Positions 34,768 through 43,824 of a DNA stretch of 64,000 nt are shown in pieces. Where the stretch lies: contig JAFLCK010000018.1 in assembly GCA_017303615.1 (NCBI GenBank), positions 41,515 to 105,514 on the forward strand, read 5' to 3'. The notes under the pieces were generated by a model, which was not told where the DNA came from, searched no databases, and saw only the letters and a program-made list of their open reading frames with translations. Each line of letters begins with the position of its first letter. The stretch's first letter is position 1. Made by a program: the position numbers and the translations under genes. This DNA comes from Obscuribacter phosphatis_A. Lineage in GTDB: Bacteria > Cyanobacteriota > Vampirovibrionia > Obscuribacterales > Obscuribacteraceae.

Positions 34768-37473
34768 ATGTTCAAAAAAGCAGAAAGAGCCCCCTTGTCC
34801 CAGAGCTACCTGTCAGCCAAGCAATTCAATCGAGTCAGCGACCGCGCCCAAAAGACTCTGGCTCTGAGCCTACTGCTTTCATTTTGGCCTTTGCTTGAAC
34901 CGACTCTCCCCAGCTGCGAGGAAAAAGTCAATTACGGCAGCCAAGCTTTTGCTCAACGAAATCAACAGGTTCAATACTCTCAACAACCACAGCCTGCGTT
35001 CAAAGTAAGCCCAGAATATAGCCAGGTATGGAAACAACCAAGTAAAGCATTTCAGGAGGCTATGTCCGCACCTTCCCTTGACAGGCTGCGGACTTTAGCC
35101 AGTCAGAATTTTCCAGGGTTCACAAGCACTGAAAGAAAATTTGCCGCCTACGCGCTGGCATGCCAGCTTCAGAAAAGCCAATCCAAAGAAAACGCTAGAA
35201 AAGCTCTAGAGATTTTTACCGAGCTAGCAAATGAATCTCAACTCAAAACCCTCTGCCTCTGGCGATGCGCCTCTCTGTCGGCTTTGCTGGGTGACGAGAC
35301 ACAATTGCGCAATGTTCTTTCCTCAATTGTCAAAGCACATGAATCAGAGAGCCAAGACATTGCCAGAGCTTCCTACGAATTGGCGCAGTCTTACATTCGA
35401 GAACAAGAAATAGAGCGAGCTCTGCCCTTGCTCAATTCACTCAGACAGCGTTTCGCCAACAGCGAATACGCCAAAGGCGCCCTCTATTATCTGGGACAAA
35501 TCGACCTGAACAGAGCTATTCAAGTAGTGTCGATGGCAACGGCGGCTCCCACATCAAACGCAGCCGGCGGTGCCGCCTCAAGCGCGACGGGCGACCGTCA
35601 GCTCCATCCAGACTCAGCCGTCGTTTCAGGAAACGGTGCAAGCGCTAACGGAAGCTCTATTAACGGAAGCTCTTCAAGTGGAAGCGCTGCCAGTGGAAGC
35701 GCTGCCAGTGGAAGCGCTGCCAGCGCAAATAATGGCCGAATCTCAGTCACAGATCAAGAAGCACTCACCAGCGCCCTTGCCGCTTTCCGAGAGTATATCA
35801 AATCGACCCCGACCGGTCGCTTTGCCGGCGAAATCGCAGAAAAACTACTGAACCTAAATCAGAACTGCGCAGCTGTAACCCTGACTTCCTCAGATTTTGA
35901 GAACATCGGCATGGTCTACTACCGAAAGGGTGAATACAGCAAAGCTCTCAAATACTTAGATAAAGCCGGGTCAAACGAAAGGCTCTTCCAGAAAGCGCAA
36001 TGCCTGGCAAAGACCGGGCAAGCTGAAGCAGCGCTGGAAATGCTCTATCGCGCCATCGAAAGAGATCCGGCAAGCACAAATTATGACGAAATAACCGATG
36101 CCATCACCGGTCCCATGAGCAGACAAAAGACCTTAGAGGTCTGGAAGAAAATCATCACTCTCAAACCAAAACATCTAGACCATGCTCTCTGGAATGTAGC
36201 CGTACGAAGCCAGGACGAAGACGCCATCAAAATACTGGAGAGACTTCTGGCAGAGTATCCGACCTCTGAACATGCGCCCGAATCTCTCTGGTGGATCTTT
36301 TGGCACCAAACCAAATCTTTATTCCCCGACAAACTCACAGCCAGCAAAGTCAAAGCAATTTCGCTCGCCAAGTTAGCGGAAAGTGGTCTGCTGAGATATC
36401 CCAAGCATCGCAGTGCGGCACGCTTTAGCTTTTGGGCTGGAAGAATTTACGAAAGGCTAGGACAAGCTCAACAAGCCAGGTTGGCATACGAAACAGCAGC
36501 ACAGAAGTATCCAACCAATTATTATGGCGGAAGAGCACGGCATCGTCTAGAGGCACTGGCCAAGCAGGTTCCAGGCAAACCCCTGCAGGACCGAGCATGG
36601 AGCACAAGTTCAGCCCGACGAGGTCCTGAAACTTGGAACTGGCCGGGACCAGGCGCTCTCTTTGACTACGATCGAGTTGCCAATCAAATTGGCGCCGTAC
36701 CGGTGCTGCTCTCGCTTGTTGGTCAAACAGAAGAAGCCCTGGAAATCGCTAACGACAGACTCAACAAAGCAGGTGAAACCCTTTCAAACAAAGATCAAAT
36801 TACCGGCTTCAAAACCCACCTTTATCTAAAACTCAAACAAGAAATAGAAGCGATTCGCACAGCAGGCCGTGACCTCGGCGAAATTCCATCCAAATCACCA
36901 AGATGGCAGATGCTCTATCCGTGGGCTTACGCCAAGCAAATCGCCGATGCTGCTAAAGCTTACGGGGTGGATCCCTACCTCGTACACGCTCTAATCAGAG
37001 AAGAATCGCGCTACTACGCAAGGGCTCTTAGTCGCTCTAAAGCCATCGGACTGATGCAACTACTACCCAGCACCGCCCGCGGTGTGGCTAAGACCCTCGG
37101 AATTCCAGTCGCAAGCGACGAGGACGTGTTCATTCCCGACAACAATATCAAACTCGGCACAAAGTACTTGTCTTCAGTCTTGAGCCGCAAGAACAACCAC
37201 GCTATGCTGGCAGTAGCAAGCTATAACGGCGGACCAAACGCCGTCACAAAATGGTTGAATCAACACCTCGCAGCCGGCGGCACAGACCTTGATGTTTTTG
37301 TAGAAAACATCCCCTATAGAGAAACACGAGATTACGTAAGAAAAGTATTCGGAAGTTATTGGACATACGAACTCATGTATCCGCCCAAGTTGGCAGCGAC
37401 AAGCGAGACTGTCAATGGCACGGGAGACCCTGGTGACGCAAACAAAAACGACGCCGCCGATTACAGCAATTAG
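34768..37473 (+). CDS. Slt70-type lytic transglycosylase with TPR-like superhelix
   Basis: It has 901 residues. An N-terminal hydrophobic segment (about 29-46) acts as a signal peptide or anchor. Helical TPR-like repeats fill about 70-690, interrupted by a Ser/Gly/Ala-rich insert (about 255-330). The SLT catalytic domain (about 705-880) has the Glu in LIREESRYYA, the IGLMQLLPSTA motif and VASYNGGPNAV. The enzyme cleaves peptidoglycan glycan strands in the periplasm. It is divergent from the desulfurase gene with about 87 bp between them. There is no close partner in an operon. Confidence 0.93.
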   Translation: MFKKAERAPLSQSYLSAKQFNRVSDRAQKTLALSLLLSFWPLLEPTLPSCEEKVNYGSQAFAQRNQQVQYSQQPQPAFKVSPEYSQVWKQPSKAFQEAMSAPSLDRLRTLASQNFPGFTSTERKFAAYALACQLQKSQSKENARKALEIFTELANESQLKTLCLWRCASLSALLGDETQLRNVLSSIVKAHESESQDIARASYELAQSYIREQEIERALPLLNSLRQRFANSEYAKGALYYLGQIDLNRAIQVVSMATAAPTSNAAGGAASSATGDRQLHPDSAVVSGNGASANGSSINGSSSSGSAASGSAASGSAASANNGRISVTDQEALTSALAAFREYIKSTPTGRFAGEIAEKLLNLNQNCAAVTLTSSDFENIGMVYYRKGEYSKALKYLDKAGSNERLFQKAQCLAKTGQAEAALEMLYRAIERDPASTNYDEITDAITGPMSRQKTLEVWKKIITLKPKHLDHALWNVAVRSQDEDAIKILERLLAEYPTSEHAPESLWWIFWHQTKSLFPDKLTASKVKAISLAKLAESGLLRYPKHRSAARFSFWAGRIYERLGQAQQARLAYETAAQKYPTNYYGGRARHRLEALAKQVPGKPLQDRAWSTSSARRGPETWNWPGPGALFDYDRVANQIGAVPVLLSLVGQTEEALEIANDRLNKAGETLSNKDQITGFKTHLYLKLKQEIEAIRTAGRDLGEIPSKSPRWQMLYPWAYAKQIADAAKAYGVDPYLVHALIREESRYYARALSRSKAIGLMQLLPSTARGVAKTLGIPVASDEDVFIPDNNIKLGTKYLSSVLSRKNNHAMLAVASYNGGPNAVTKWLNQHLAAGGTDLDVFVENIPYRETRDYVRKVFGSYWTYELMYPPKLAATSETVNGTGDPGDANKNDAADYSN
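35680..35724 (+). repeat. 15-bp coding tandem repeat, three copies
   Basis: GGAAGCGCTGCCAGT is repeated at 35680, 35695 and 35710 inside the Ser/Gly/Ala-rich insert of the transglycosylase. Confidence 0.9.
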
Positions 37474-37526
37474 TTCCCTCTGGCACCAGAAAAGCCATCG
37501 GAGTGATGGCGACGCTTACTATCGCT

Positions 37527-38417
37527 CTAGACAAGCTGTCGACTGCCGGGCTTCCTATACAAATCCCGCTTGCCGTCTTTCTGCAACGCTATCCTCTTGC
37601 ACAACAAATTCAAAGATTCAGGCGCTGCAGCCGGCAACATCTCACTGAGCCACTGCGGCAAATATTGACGCAAAGCCGGCACCAACAGCTTCTCTCGCCT
37701 ATCCAGTGTCTTCCAGACAGCCATAACATCTTCAGGTGAGCAATCCCTCACCTTCCGTTCCGAATGCTCCGAGTTTCCATTTCTCACACCACTTAGAAGC
37801 AAAGCCTGATCTTCACTTTTGGCGACCTTCTTCCTGCGCATCCCCTTAAGCCATAGACCTAGCAGAGCTCGCCCTACTGCGGTCTCGCCCAACAAGATCT
37901 TGCGATTTCCCAATGGACGCGACTTGATTCTACCCTTCCTTAGACGCCATCCTCTGCGCCTAGCAGTTGGACCTAATATCTGCTCGAACTCAAAGCTAGA
38001 CTGACTGGCGCCAGTAATCAAATCAACGCCTCTCTCCGAGAGAAGCTCGTCTCCAAGCGAGAAAGCAATGCTCTCAGCCTTGCATTGTAGTCGAGAAGAA
38101 TCTGTAGTTCTTACTGGCGCCGCGAAAGCGTTACGCTTAACACCGGCTAGACGTTCTTCAGTAACAGGCCGATTCCGAAGCCTACGAACTCGAAAAACTC
38201 CATAAGTAAGGCGCTCGAACCTGCCGCAGTTCACTGACCGAGATAAAAAAGAATCGAGTGTATTCCTATACTGCACAAGTGGCAGCAGTTCTCTTGTTGT
38301 AAAAATAGCTTCTTCAGGCAATGTCGACAAGTAGCGCCTGACATAGGCTAGGGCAATTGAGTTACGAGTACTGGATTTCCTGAAACTTTTGGAACCCGGT
38401 TTTCCTGATGCTTTCAT
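37527..38417 (-). CDS. AbiEi/DUF6088-like protein (winged-helix antitoxin type)
   Basis: It has 296 residues and is strongly basic. The first 80 residues (AYVRRYLSTLPEEAIFTTRE, LVQYRNTLDSFLSRSV, GRFERLTYGVFRV) match the winged-helix start of DUF6088/AbiEi-type proteins, the antitoxins of type IV toxin-antitoxin pairs. The next about 200 residues look like the rest of such a protein but are divergent, with Arg/Lys-rich loops. No AbiEii-type nucleotidyltransferase toxin is seen next to it. A palindromic element (38435-38466) lies 17 bp before the start codon, in its leader. Orphan antitoxin, regulator or DNA-binding protein are all possible. Confidence 0.7.
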   Translation of the reverse strand: MKASGKPGSKSFRKSSTRNSIALAYVRRYLSTLPEEAIFTTRELLPLVQYRNTLDSFLSRSVNCGRFERLTYGVFRVRRLRNRPVTEERLAGVKRNAFAAPVRTTDSSRLQCKAESIAFSLGDELLSERGVDLITGASQSSFEFEQILGPTARRRGWRLRKGRIKSRPLGNRKILLGETAVGRALLGLWLKGMRRKKVAKSEDQALLLSGVRNGNSEHSERKVRDCSPEDVMAVWKTLDRREKLLVPALRQYLPQWLSEMLPAAAPESLNLLCKRIALQKDGKRDLYRKPGSRQLV

Positions 38418-38434
38418 AGAGTAACCTCCTCAAG

Positions 38435-38466
38435 ATAGCAAGAAATTCTCGGGAATTTCTTGCTAT
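38435..38466. repeat. Palindromic element copy 2
   Basis: ATAGCAAGAAATTCTC and its inverse around CGGG, one mismatch from a perfect palindrome. It lies 17 bp upstream of the 38417 start codon, so it would form a hairpin in the leader of that transcript. Confidence 0.85.
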
Positions 38467-38648
38467 TCAAACCAACCGAGTTATATACGTAAATTCAAGC
38501 AAAAAAGTTCAATTCACTTCAATCAGCGCAAACCCTTGCCAAGTCAGCAATCCAGAGCAAATCACAAGAAACATCCCCAAAATTTCCAGAGAACTTTAAT
38601 CTTTCAAGCGACACAAGACACAAAAATGCGCTTCCAAAGAAATTAAAG

Positions 38649-39344
38649 CTACTTGGCAGACTCAGAGGTGATTTCTTTATATTGGTCGACCATTGCATTA
38701 AATGTGGCTTGCACTTGAATCCAATCACTTACCAATAATGACTTCTCTAACTGGCTGCACCAACCAGCCAATTCGTCATATCCAACAGAAAGACATAGGC
38801 CCTTCATTTCATGAACTGCCGACTGAACATCGCTAGTTTCCTGCTTGTGAACAGAGAGAAACAAGCGATTCATAAGTCCGGACATAGATTTGGTAAATGC
38901 TTGATGCAGTTGCGGATCCTTGACTGCATTGAGGTCATCAAAAGTCTGTTGAGAACTCTGAGAGACTTTAATAGGTAGCCATCGGGAAAGAACTTCCTGA
39001 AGGTCCAAAAGACTAAATGGTCTGACTAGAATCTCGTCCATTCCAGCCTCAAAAGCTTTTTTCCGCTCTTGAGGCATTGAGGTTGCAGTAACACCGACAA
39101 TAATACTTCTAGTCTGTCGTCCCTTTTCGGATTGACGAATCAACTTGGTAGCTTCTATGCCGCCAACTTTCTCCATCTGGAGGTTCATCAAGATAACGGC
39201 GAAATGCTTTTTAGCTGCTGCATCAGCCGCTGTCTCTCCATCACTAACAGATTCGACTTCACAACCGATGGAAGCAAGCTGCTTGCAAAGCACTTCTCTG
39301 TTAACGTCGTTGTCCTCTGCTACCAAAACTTTTGAGATAGACAT
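38649..39344 (-). CDS. Pseudo-receiver/HPt protein
   Basis: It has 231 residues. The receiver-like domain (1-125) keeps the acidic pair (AEDND, 9-13) but the phospho-acceptor is Asn54 (ILMNLQM, usually MD), and the conserved Lys is Arg108 (LVRPF). A histidine phosphotransfer domain follows (about 140-230) with His178 in VHEMKGLCLSVGYDEL. Such a pair usually sits at the end of hybrid sensor kinases. Here the receiver cannot be phosphorylated in the normal way, but the HPt could still accept phosphate. No cognate hybrid kinase is in the window. Confidence 0.88.
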   Translation of the reverse strand: MSISKVLVAEDNDVNREVLCKQLASIGCEVESVSDGETAADAAAKKHFAVILMNLQMEKVGGIEATKLIRQSEKGRQTRSIIVGVTATSMPQERKKAFEAGMDEILVRPFSLLDLQEVLSRWLPIKVSQSSQQTFDDLNAVKDPQLHQAFTKSMSGLMNRLFLSVHKQETSDVQSAVHEMKGLCLSVGYDELAGWCSQLEKSLLVSDWIQVQATFNAMVDQYKEITSESAK

Positions 39345-39549
39345 TCGTTGTTTTCTCTTGCTTTCTAAAATTGTTGAGTTCTAATTCTACAACTTCAAAA
39401 ATCCAGAAATTAGTGAAGAAACCCCCAAACTCAAGCTGGAGCTTTGGTTCGCCCATAGCCGAAGTCCTTCCCAATCAAAGGAACTGGGACTGATAGACTT
39501 ATGTAGAAGTTTATCTCACAAGTAAAAGCAAGGAAGTCAGGAAGTAGAA

Positions 39550-40611
39550 GTGATTAACAGGTCTAAAGCAATAGGAAATGAGATCAATGAGCTCGAGAAT
39601 GCGCTGACAAACAAGAGATTCACTTTTGAATCCTTCAATATTAGAACCTTCCTTCAAAAGTCCCGGGGTCTTCGAAAGACCTTAGGACTGGCGGCGCTGC
39701 TTTCAATAATGAGCTTCTGTAGCCCTAATGCGGCGCACAGCCAAGGAGCTGTCTTTAAGCAAATTCAAGCCGGTCAGTTCAAAGCGGCGTATCCGCAAAT
39801 CAAAGCAATGGCGCAAGCCAATCCTCGAGAAATGTCTTATCAATACTATCTAGGAATCTGCGCCAAAGGTGCTGGAGACAAAGCCACGGCAGAACTAGCT
39901 CTGACCAAAGTAGTAGCCGGCACTGTCGCGAGTTCTCCTTATTCAGCGAACGCAGTTCAAGCACTCAACCAGTTAAACCCTGCACTAAAACCATATTCTT
40001 GCGCGCCGGATGGAAAAACCCGCCGTTGGTCGCCAAAGGCAATGCCGCTCAAAGTCTTCATTGCAGATGGGGTGGGTCTAAATACAAATCTTGCAGGAAG
40101 AGACCTAGCCTCGACAGAAATGGTTCAAGTAATCAACTTCTTGAACTCTAACTCGCTTAAGCCAATACCGGGTTATCGACCGCACTTTAAGCGCGCCATA
40201 GCAGACGCCATGCAGGTTTTTGATTGGGCAATCAAGTCAAAGCTGGTAAACTTCGCGTTGGTCGGAAACGCAAGAAGTGCAGACGCTGTAGTACTGTTTT
40301 GCGAACAGACACAGGAAGGAGTGAACGGAGTTACCGTTTATCCGCTTGAGAGAGGACAACCGTGCCTAATTCAAATTGCACTATCGCCGGTGAGCGGCTT
40401 GCCTGACGCAGAGGCCTTTCGATTGGTGAAACAAGCTGCGGCTGTGCAGATAGGGCATCTGATCGGACTTGGCAGATCGCAAAACCAAGCCGACCTTATG
40501 TTCGAAAGCACTCAGGTGCCCGGCGGAAGAGGCGCAGAGAAACCTAGCCCTAACGACCTAGCCATGCTGAGAGCGCTCTATTCAATGCCGTGCGATATCG
40601 TGATCAAATAG
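39550..40611 (+). CDS. Secreted matrixin-like protein with decayed zinc site
   Basis: It has 353 residues. A hydrophobic segment at about 43-62 ends with a possible cleavage after NAAHS, with a long N-terminal extension before it. A short TPR-like stretch (about 65-130) precedes a metalloprotease-like domain (about 155-345) in which the metzincin motif HExxHxxGxxH reads VQIGHLIGLGR (299-309). Two of three zinc His and the Glu are lost, so it is probably inactive as a protease. The trailing ALYSMPCD also matches the matrixin end. It may bind peptides without cutting. The start at 39550 is by frame only. Confidence 0.7.
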   Translation: MINRSKAIGNEINELENALTNKRFTFESFNIRTFLQKSRGLRKTLGLAALLSIMSFCSPNAAHSQGAVFKQIQAGQFKAAYPQIKAMAQANPREMSYQYYLGICAKGAGDKATAELALTKVVAGTVASSPYSANAVQALNQLNPALKPYSCAPDGKTRRWSPKAMPLKVFIADGVGLNTNLAGRDLASTEMVQVINFLNSNSLKPIPGYRPHFKRAIADAMQVFDWAIKSKLVNFALVGNARSADAVVLFCEQTQEGVNGVTVYPLERGQPCLIQIALSPVSGLPDAEAFRLVKQAAAVQIGHLIGLGRSQNQADLMFESTQVPGGRGAEKPSPNDLAMLRALYSMPCDIVIK

Positions 40612-41082
40612 AGCACCTCGTTGCTGAACTATTAGAGCAGAACCTTTTGTTGCGCTTCAGCACCTAGAGGTAGCGAACCGCCTGTCTCATGAGGCTAAAA
40701 AGGTAGACAACATACAATCATACTAAGCGTTGGAAGCAAAGTTTGTGGCATTCTCGTGACACGGGCTACGGTGAACCTTTTCGAAGGTTTGTGACATTTT
40801 TGTGGCACAGAATGACACCACCAGCAGTTACCGATTCGATGAATTAATCATCCGAGCAAGAGAGATTTTCAACAGTATAGAATCGACTAATACCCGCTCA
40901 CAGAGCTGTTTTCCAGCAGCTTAAAGACCAAAAGCAAAAATGGCATTTTTGTGACCACGTAAATTCCCTCATTGCAACCACCCGATGATTATGGTTTGCT
41001 AATAGTCACCTCCCCCGAGCGACCCAATTAATCACCAAACCCCGGGTAGACCGGAACATCCTCTTAAAAGGAGTGCTTTGCT
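40612..41082 (+). other. Long intergenic leader of the 41083 gene
   Basis: It is 471 bp. Besides the GTGACA-like repeats at 40745-40817 and a good ribosome site (AAAAGGAG at 41068), nothing is recognised. A GTGACCACG at about 40950 and AGTCACC at about 41005 are further partial matches to the 11-bp box. Confidence 0.5.
40745..40817 (+). promoter_or_regulatory. Possible GTGACA repeat array (weak relative of the GTCAC boxes)
   Basis: GTGGCA 40745 and GTGACA 40756 are 11 bp apart; GTGACA 40791, GTGGCA 40802 and ATGACA 40812 are 11 and 10 bp apart. The unit is the reverse complement of the GTCAC box. The match is weaker and lies over 250 bp from the gene start at 41083, so I hold it at low confidence. 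Confidence 0.4.
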
Positions 41083-41793
41083 ATGTCATGTGATAGACAA
41101 CAACCCTGCAGACCGAGCCTGGACGAACAAATTAGAGGAGAAGGGCAAGAAATCGCCAAACTGCTCGACAGTCGCGATCCCCTTGCTGCAGCAAAGTATC
41201 TTAGCCATGACGCCTACAACATGCCGGCTGGACAATTCAACGCTGTTGTTCGCGAAGTAATGAAGAATGATCGCAAAAACAGCGGCGCTGATCTCTACAT
41301 AGACACAGACGGTTCATTAGTTATAGACACACGAAACAAAACAAACGACCAGCTTGTGGTCAAACAACCTCACCAATTTGACAGGGGCGGACGCATTGCC
41401 CGAGTTGGAGACGAGCCTACCTACAGACCCGTTCCCGAACGCCAGGACCCCCGCTACGGACAAGATCCACGCTATAGCGACAGACAAGACCCCCGTCATC
41501 AGGGCAGGAACACCGCTGCTGACGCAGCAGTCGACATGGCTTTTGGTGCCTTGGCCGGTGCCGCAGTGAACGGACGCAAAGGAGCTGTGGCCGGAGGTCT
41601 GGGCGCTGGAGCCGCAAAAGTAATCGACAGCCAACTTGGGGACCAGAGCGATACAGTCAATGGCACAGCAGCCAAAGTACTTATCCCTGCCGCCATTGGT
41701 GGTCTAATCAGTGGGAAGGACGGAGCTAAGGCAGCTGGCGCAGGAGCGGCAGTGCAGGCTGCAACTGACTGGTTCAGAAAGAAAGAAAGATAA
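41083..41793 (+). CDS. Hypothetical protein with glycine-zipper C-terminus
   Basis: It has 236 residues. The N-terminal half is charged, with two Cys near the start (MSCDRQQPCR) and a QDPRYGQDPRY repeat at about 121-140. The C-terminal half (about 145-230) is Gly/Ala-rich with glycine-zipper spacing (AFGALAGAAVNGRKGAVAGG, IGGLISGKDGAKAAGAGAA), the pattern of proteins that insert in or span membranes. There is no signal peptide. A clear SD AAAAGGAG sits upstream and a terminator (41814-41857) closes the unit. Confidence 0.8.
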   Translation: MSCDRQQPCRPSLDEQIRGEGQEIAKLLDSRDPLAAAKYLSHDAYNMPAGQFNAVVREVMKNDRKNSGADLYIDTDGSLVIDTRNKTNDQLVVKQPHQFDRGGRIARVGDEPTYRPVPERQDPRYGQDPRYSDRQDPRHQGRNTAADAAVDMAFGALAGAAVNGRKGAVAGGLGAGAAKVIDSQLGDQSDTVNGTAAKVLIPAAIGGLISGKDGAKAAGAGAAVQAATDWFRKKER

Positions 41794-41813
41794 GTTTCAT
41801 CGAAAAGCAAAGC

Positions 41814-41857
41814 AAGAAGTAAGCCATCGAAGCGAGAGCCTTGGTGGCTTTCTTCTT
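41814..41857 (+). terminator. Terminator after the glycine-zipper gene
   Basis: AAGAAGTAAGCCA (41814-41826) pairs with TGGCTTTCTTCTT (41845-41857), one mismatch in 13 bp. The descending arm is itself T-rich. Confidence 0.7.
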
Positions 41858-42007
41858 AAGACTAAAAAGCGCCAGAACTAAATCGGACTAACTTTTACGA
41901 CTCAAATTGGGACACAAAGTAGCACTCTAACTAGAGCGAAACTCGAGTCACTCAATTTTGATAGAGTTGACTGAATTTTGATAAGCCACACAGGAAGCGC
42001 AGAAATA

Positions 42008-42223
42008 TTAGCCCAAGGCGTGATTTTCTTGGCTCTGGTCTTTCGTTTTATTTGAACCATTCAAACCGAGCAAACGAGCAAAAGGATTGGTAAGGTTCTT
42101 GGTCTCCTTACCTTTGACGCCCTCAGCGCTCGATGCTGTTGGAATTTTCATACCGCAAGTCTGGCAAATATGCTTATTTGCCGGCATCTTAAATTGACAT
42201 CTCGGACAAAGAATGTACTGCAT
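42008..42223 (-). CDS. Small zinc-ribbon protein
   Basis: It has 71 residues. A single zinc ribbon fills the first 25 residues: CPRC (6-9) and CQTC (20-23). The rest is hydrophilic and probably unstructured. Such proteins bind nucleic acid or partners; no specific role is apparent. It is an isolated gene facing left, between the glycine-zipper gene and the NadR-like gene. Confidence 0.75.
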   Translation of the reverse strand: MQYILCPRCQFKMPANKHICQTCGMKIPTASSAEGVKGKETKNLTNPFARLLGLNGSNKTKDQSQENHALG

Positions 42224-42435
42224 AGCCCCTCGCTTTCTAATTCGCAGTATAACACCAGGAAATCAAGTGCGGTAGCCAATCTGTGGACCTTGTAAGGATT
42301 TACCCAATTTTTTACGTGCTCCTAACCTGATGAAGCTATCAACTGGGCAAACTTCCAAATTAGTGGCTTTTCCAGGTTATTATTTGCTGGTTCAAAAGAG
42401 CCTCTTTACAAACCGCTTTAACCTGGATTCCATTC

Positions 42436-43824
42436 TTGCGCATCATCATCACCTTTGAGTCGTTACAGCAAGTTCTCAAGGCTGAAAAGCTGCTTAGAGA
42501 AAGCGATAACTTCAAATGTAGGACTACGCCAACGCCGCCGGGACTCTCATCAGACATTTGCGGCATGTCCATAGAACTGTACGATCACAAATCACAAGAT
42601 AGGGCATTAGCCCATCTCCAAAAGCATGGATTGGTTCCGAGTGGAGTTCACTGCTTGAGCAACAAATCAAGCCAAACAACTGGCTCGAAAAGACCGACAG
42701 CATCAGCTGGAGCGGCAACAAAAGCAGGCTCTATACAAAGGGCGGAATCGACCGACTCGCCGAGCTCAGAAAATTGGACTGGCTCGACAAAGCCGGAACA
42801 GACCCTGTTGATTTTGGCTGCCTTCCGAGCCCTAGATGCAAAGACCCGCTACATTTTGGATTTTGCGTTGGGCATGGCTGAACGTGTCTTGCTTTTGCTT
42901 CAAGAATCGGCGGACAGAAAATTTCTTGAGGATCTCGGCACTTACAGTCCAAGGTTGCAATGTGCTCTTTTAGGGGACGAATTCGGGCCACTGGTATTTG
43001 ACAAAACCGATCAAGATTCCGGGAAGCCTGAACAGGTGGCGGCTGCGGAGGAAATAGCAAGAAAATCTCGAGAATTTCTTGCTATTTCATTTTCGACCAA
43101 CCCAGAAAACATAAGTCTGTTTATTGGTCCAACCTGGCTGAAAAGAGCCTTACCTGAAGCTACAAACATACTGGCTGATGATGAAGGACAGCTTTCAGCG
43201 CAAGCACTGGCAAACCGGCTAAAGATTCTTGGACAAAGCAAGAATGATCAAGAAATAGAAGCATTTGCCTCTTTTGCAGTCCTTTCCTTGCCTGAAAGGC
43301 GCAGATTGCTCAAAAGGGTTTGTATTTTTGGACCGGAATCAACCGGCAAAACAACCATGTCTAAAAATCTAGCCAAGCATTTTCACACTTTATACTGCCC
43401 CGAATACGCCAGAACCCTAATGGAAAGCAGAAATAACGAGCTTTTTGAATCAGACATGATTCACTTTGCAAAAGGCATGATTGCCTCAGAAGAGGCTTTG
43501 GTTGGCTTTGCCAATAGGGCGCTGTTCTCTGACACAGACGCACTGACCACCTGCATTTGGTATGAGTTTCTCTACAAAAGAGTGCCAGTTGAACTGCGGG
43601 AACTCGCTGCCTGCCAAAAACATCACCTCTATTTGCTTCTAGATGTTGACGTGCCATGGGTTTACGACCCCCAGCGCTATCTGCCGAACGAAAGGCAGAG
43701 CTTTCTTGATCTCTGTCGAGAGTATTTGGAAAACGCCGGCAGACCTTACAAGCTGGTAAGCGGTACCTTCGAAGAGCGCACAGAGTTAGCCATCGGTGCA
43801 GTGGAAGAGCTTCTCAGTTCATGA
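42436..43824 (+). CDS. NadR-type ribosylnicotinamide kinase with DUF3343-like N-terminus
   Basis: It has 462 residues from a TTG start (LRIIITFES frame; no ATG fits). Residues 1-75 resemble DUF3343 (putative Se/S carrier): ITFESLQQVLKAEKLL with a CG motif. Residues about 120-290 are helical, of unknown fold. The C-terminal about 170 residues are a NadR kinase domain with P-loop FGPESTGKTT (about 298-307), YCPEYART and the DVPWVYDP segment. It would phosphorylate nicotinamide riboside to NMN. NadR's usual NMNAT domain is missing, but a tandem NMNAT gene lies downstream. A palindromic element is embedded in frame at residues 206-218. Confidence 0.83.
   Translation: MRIIITFESLQQVLKAEKLLRESDNFKCRTTPTPPGLSSDICGMSIELYDHKSQDRALAHLQKHGLVPSGVHCLSNKSSQTTGSKRPTASAGAATKAGSIQRAESTDSPSSENWTGSTKPEQTLLILAAFRALDAKTRYILDFALGMAERVLLLLQESADRKFLEDLGTYSPRLQCALLGDEFGPLVFDKTDQDSGKPEQVAAAEEIARKSREFLAISFSTNPENISLFIGPTWLKRALPEATNILADDEGQLSAQALANRLKILGQSKNDQEIEAFASFAVLSLPERRRLLKRVCIFGPESTGKTTMSKNLAKHFHTLYCPEYARTLMESRNNELFESDMIHFAKGMIASEEALVGFANRALFSDTDALTTCIWYEFLYKRVPVELRELAACQKHHLYLLLDVDVPWVYDPQRYLPNERQSFLDLCREYLENAGRPYKLVSGTFEERTELAIGAVEELLSS
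43051..43088. repeat. Palindromic element copy 3, inside a coding sequence
   Basis: GAAATAGCAAGAAAATCTCG and its inverse differ by one base from a perfect palindrome. The element lies in frame in the NadR-like gene and encodes EIARKSREFLAIS. The plus-strand frame used is one of two (of three) that stay open. Confidence 0.88.
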
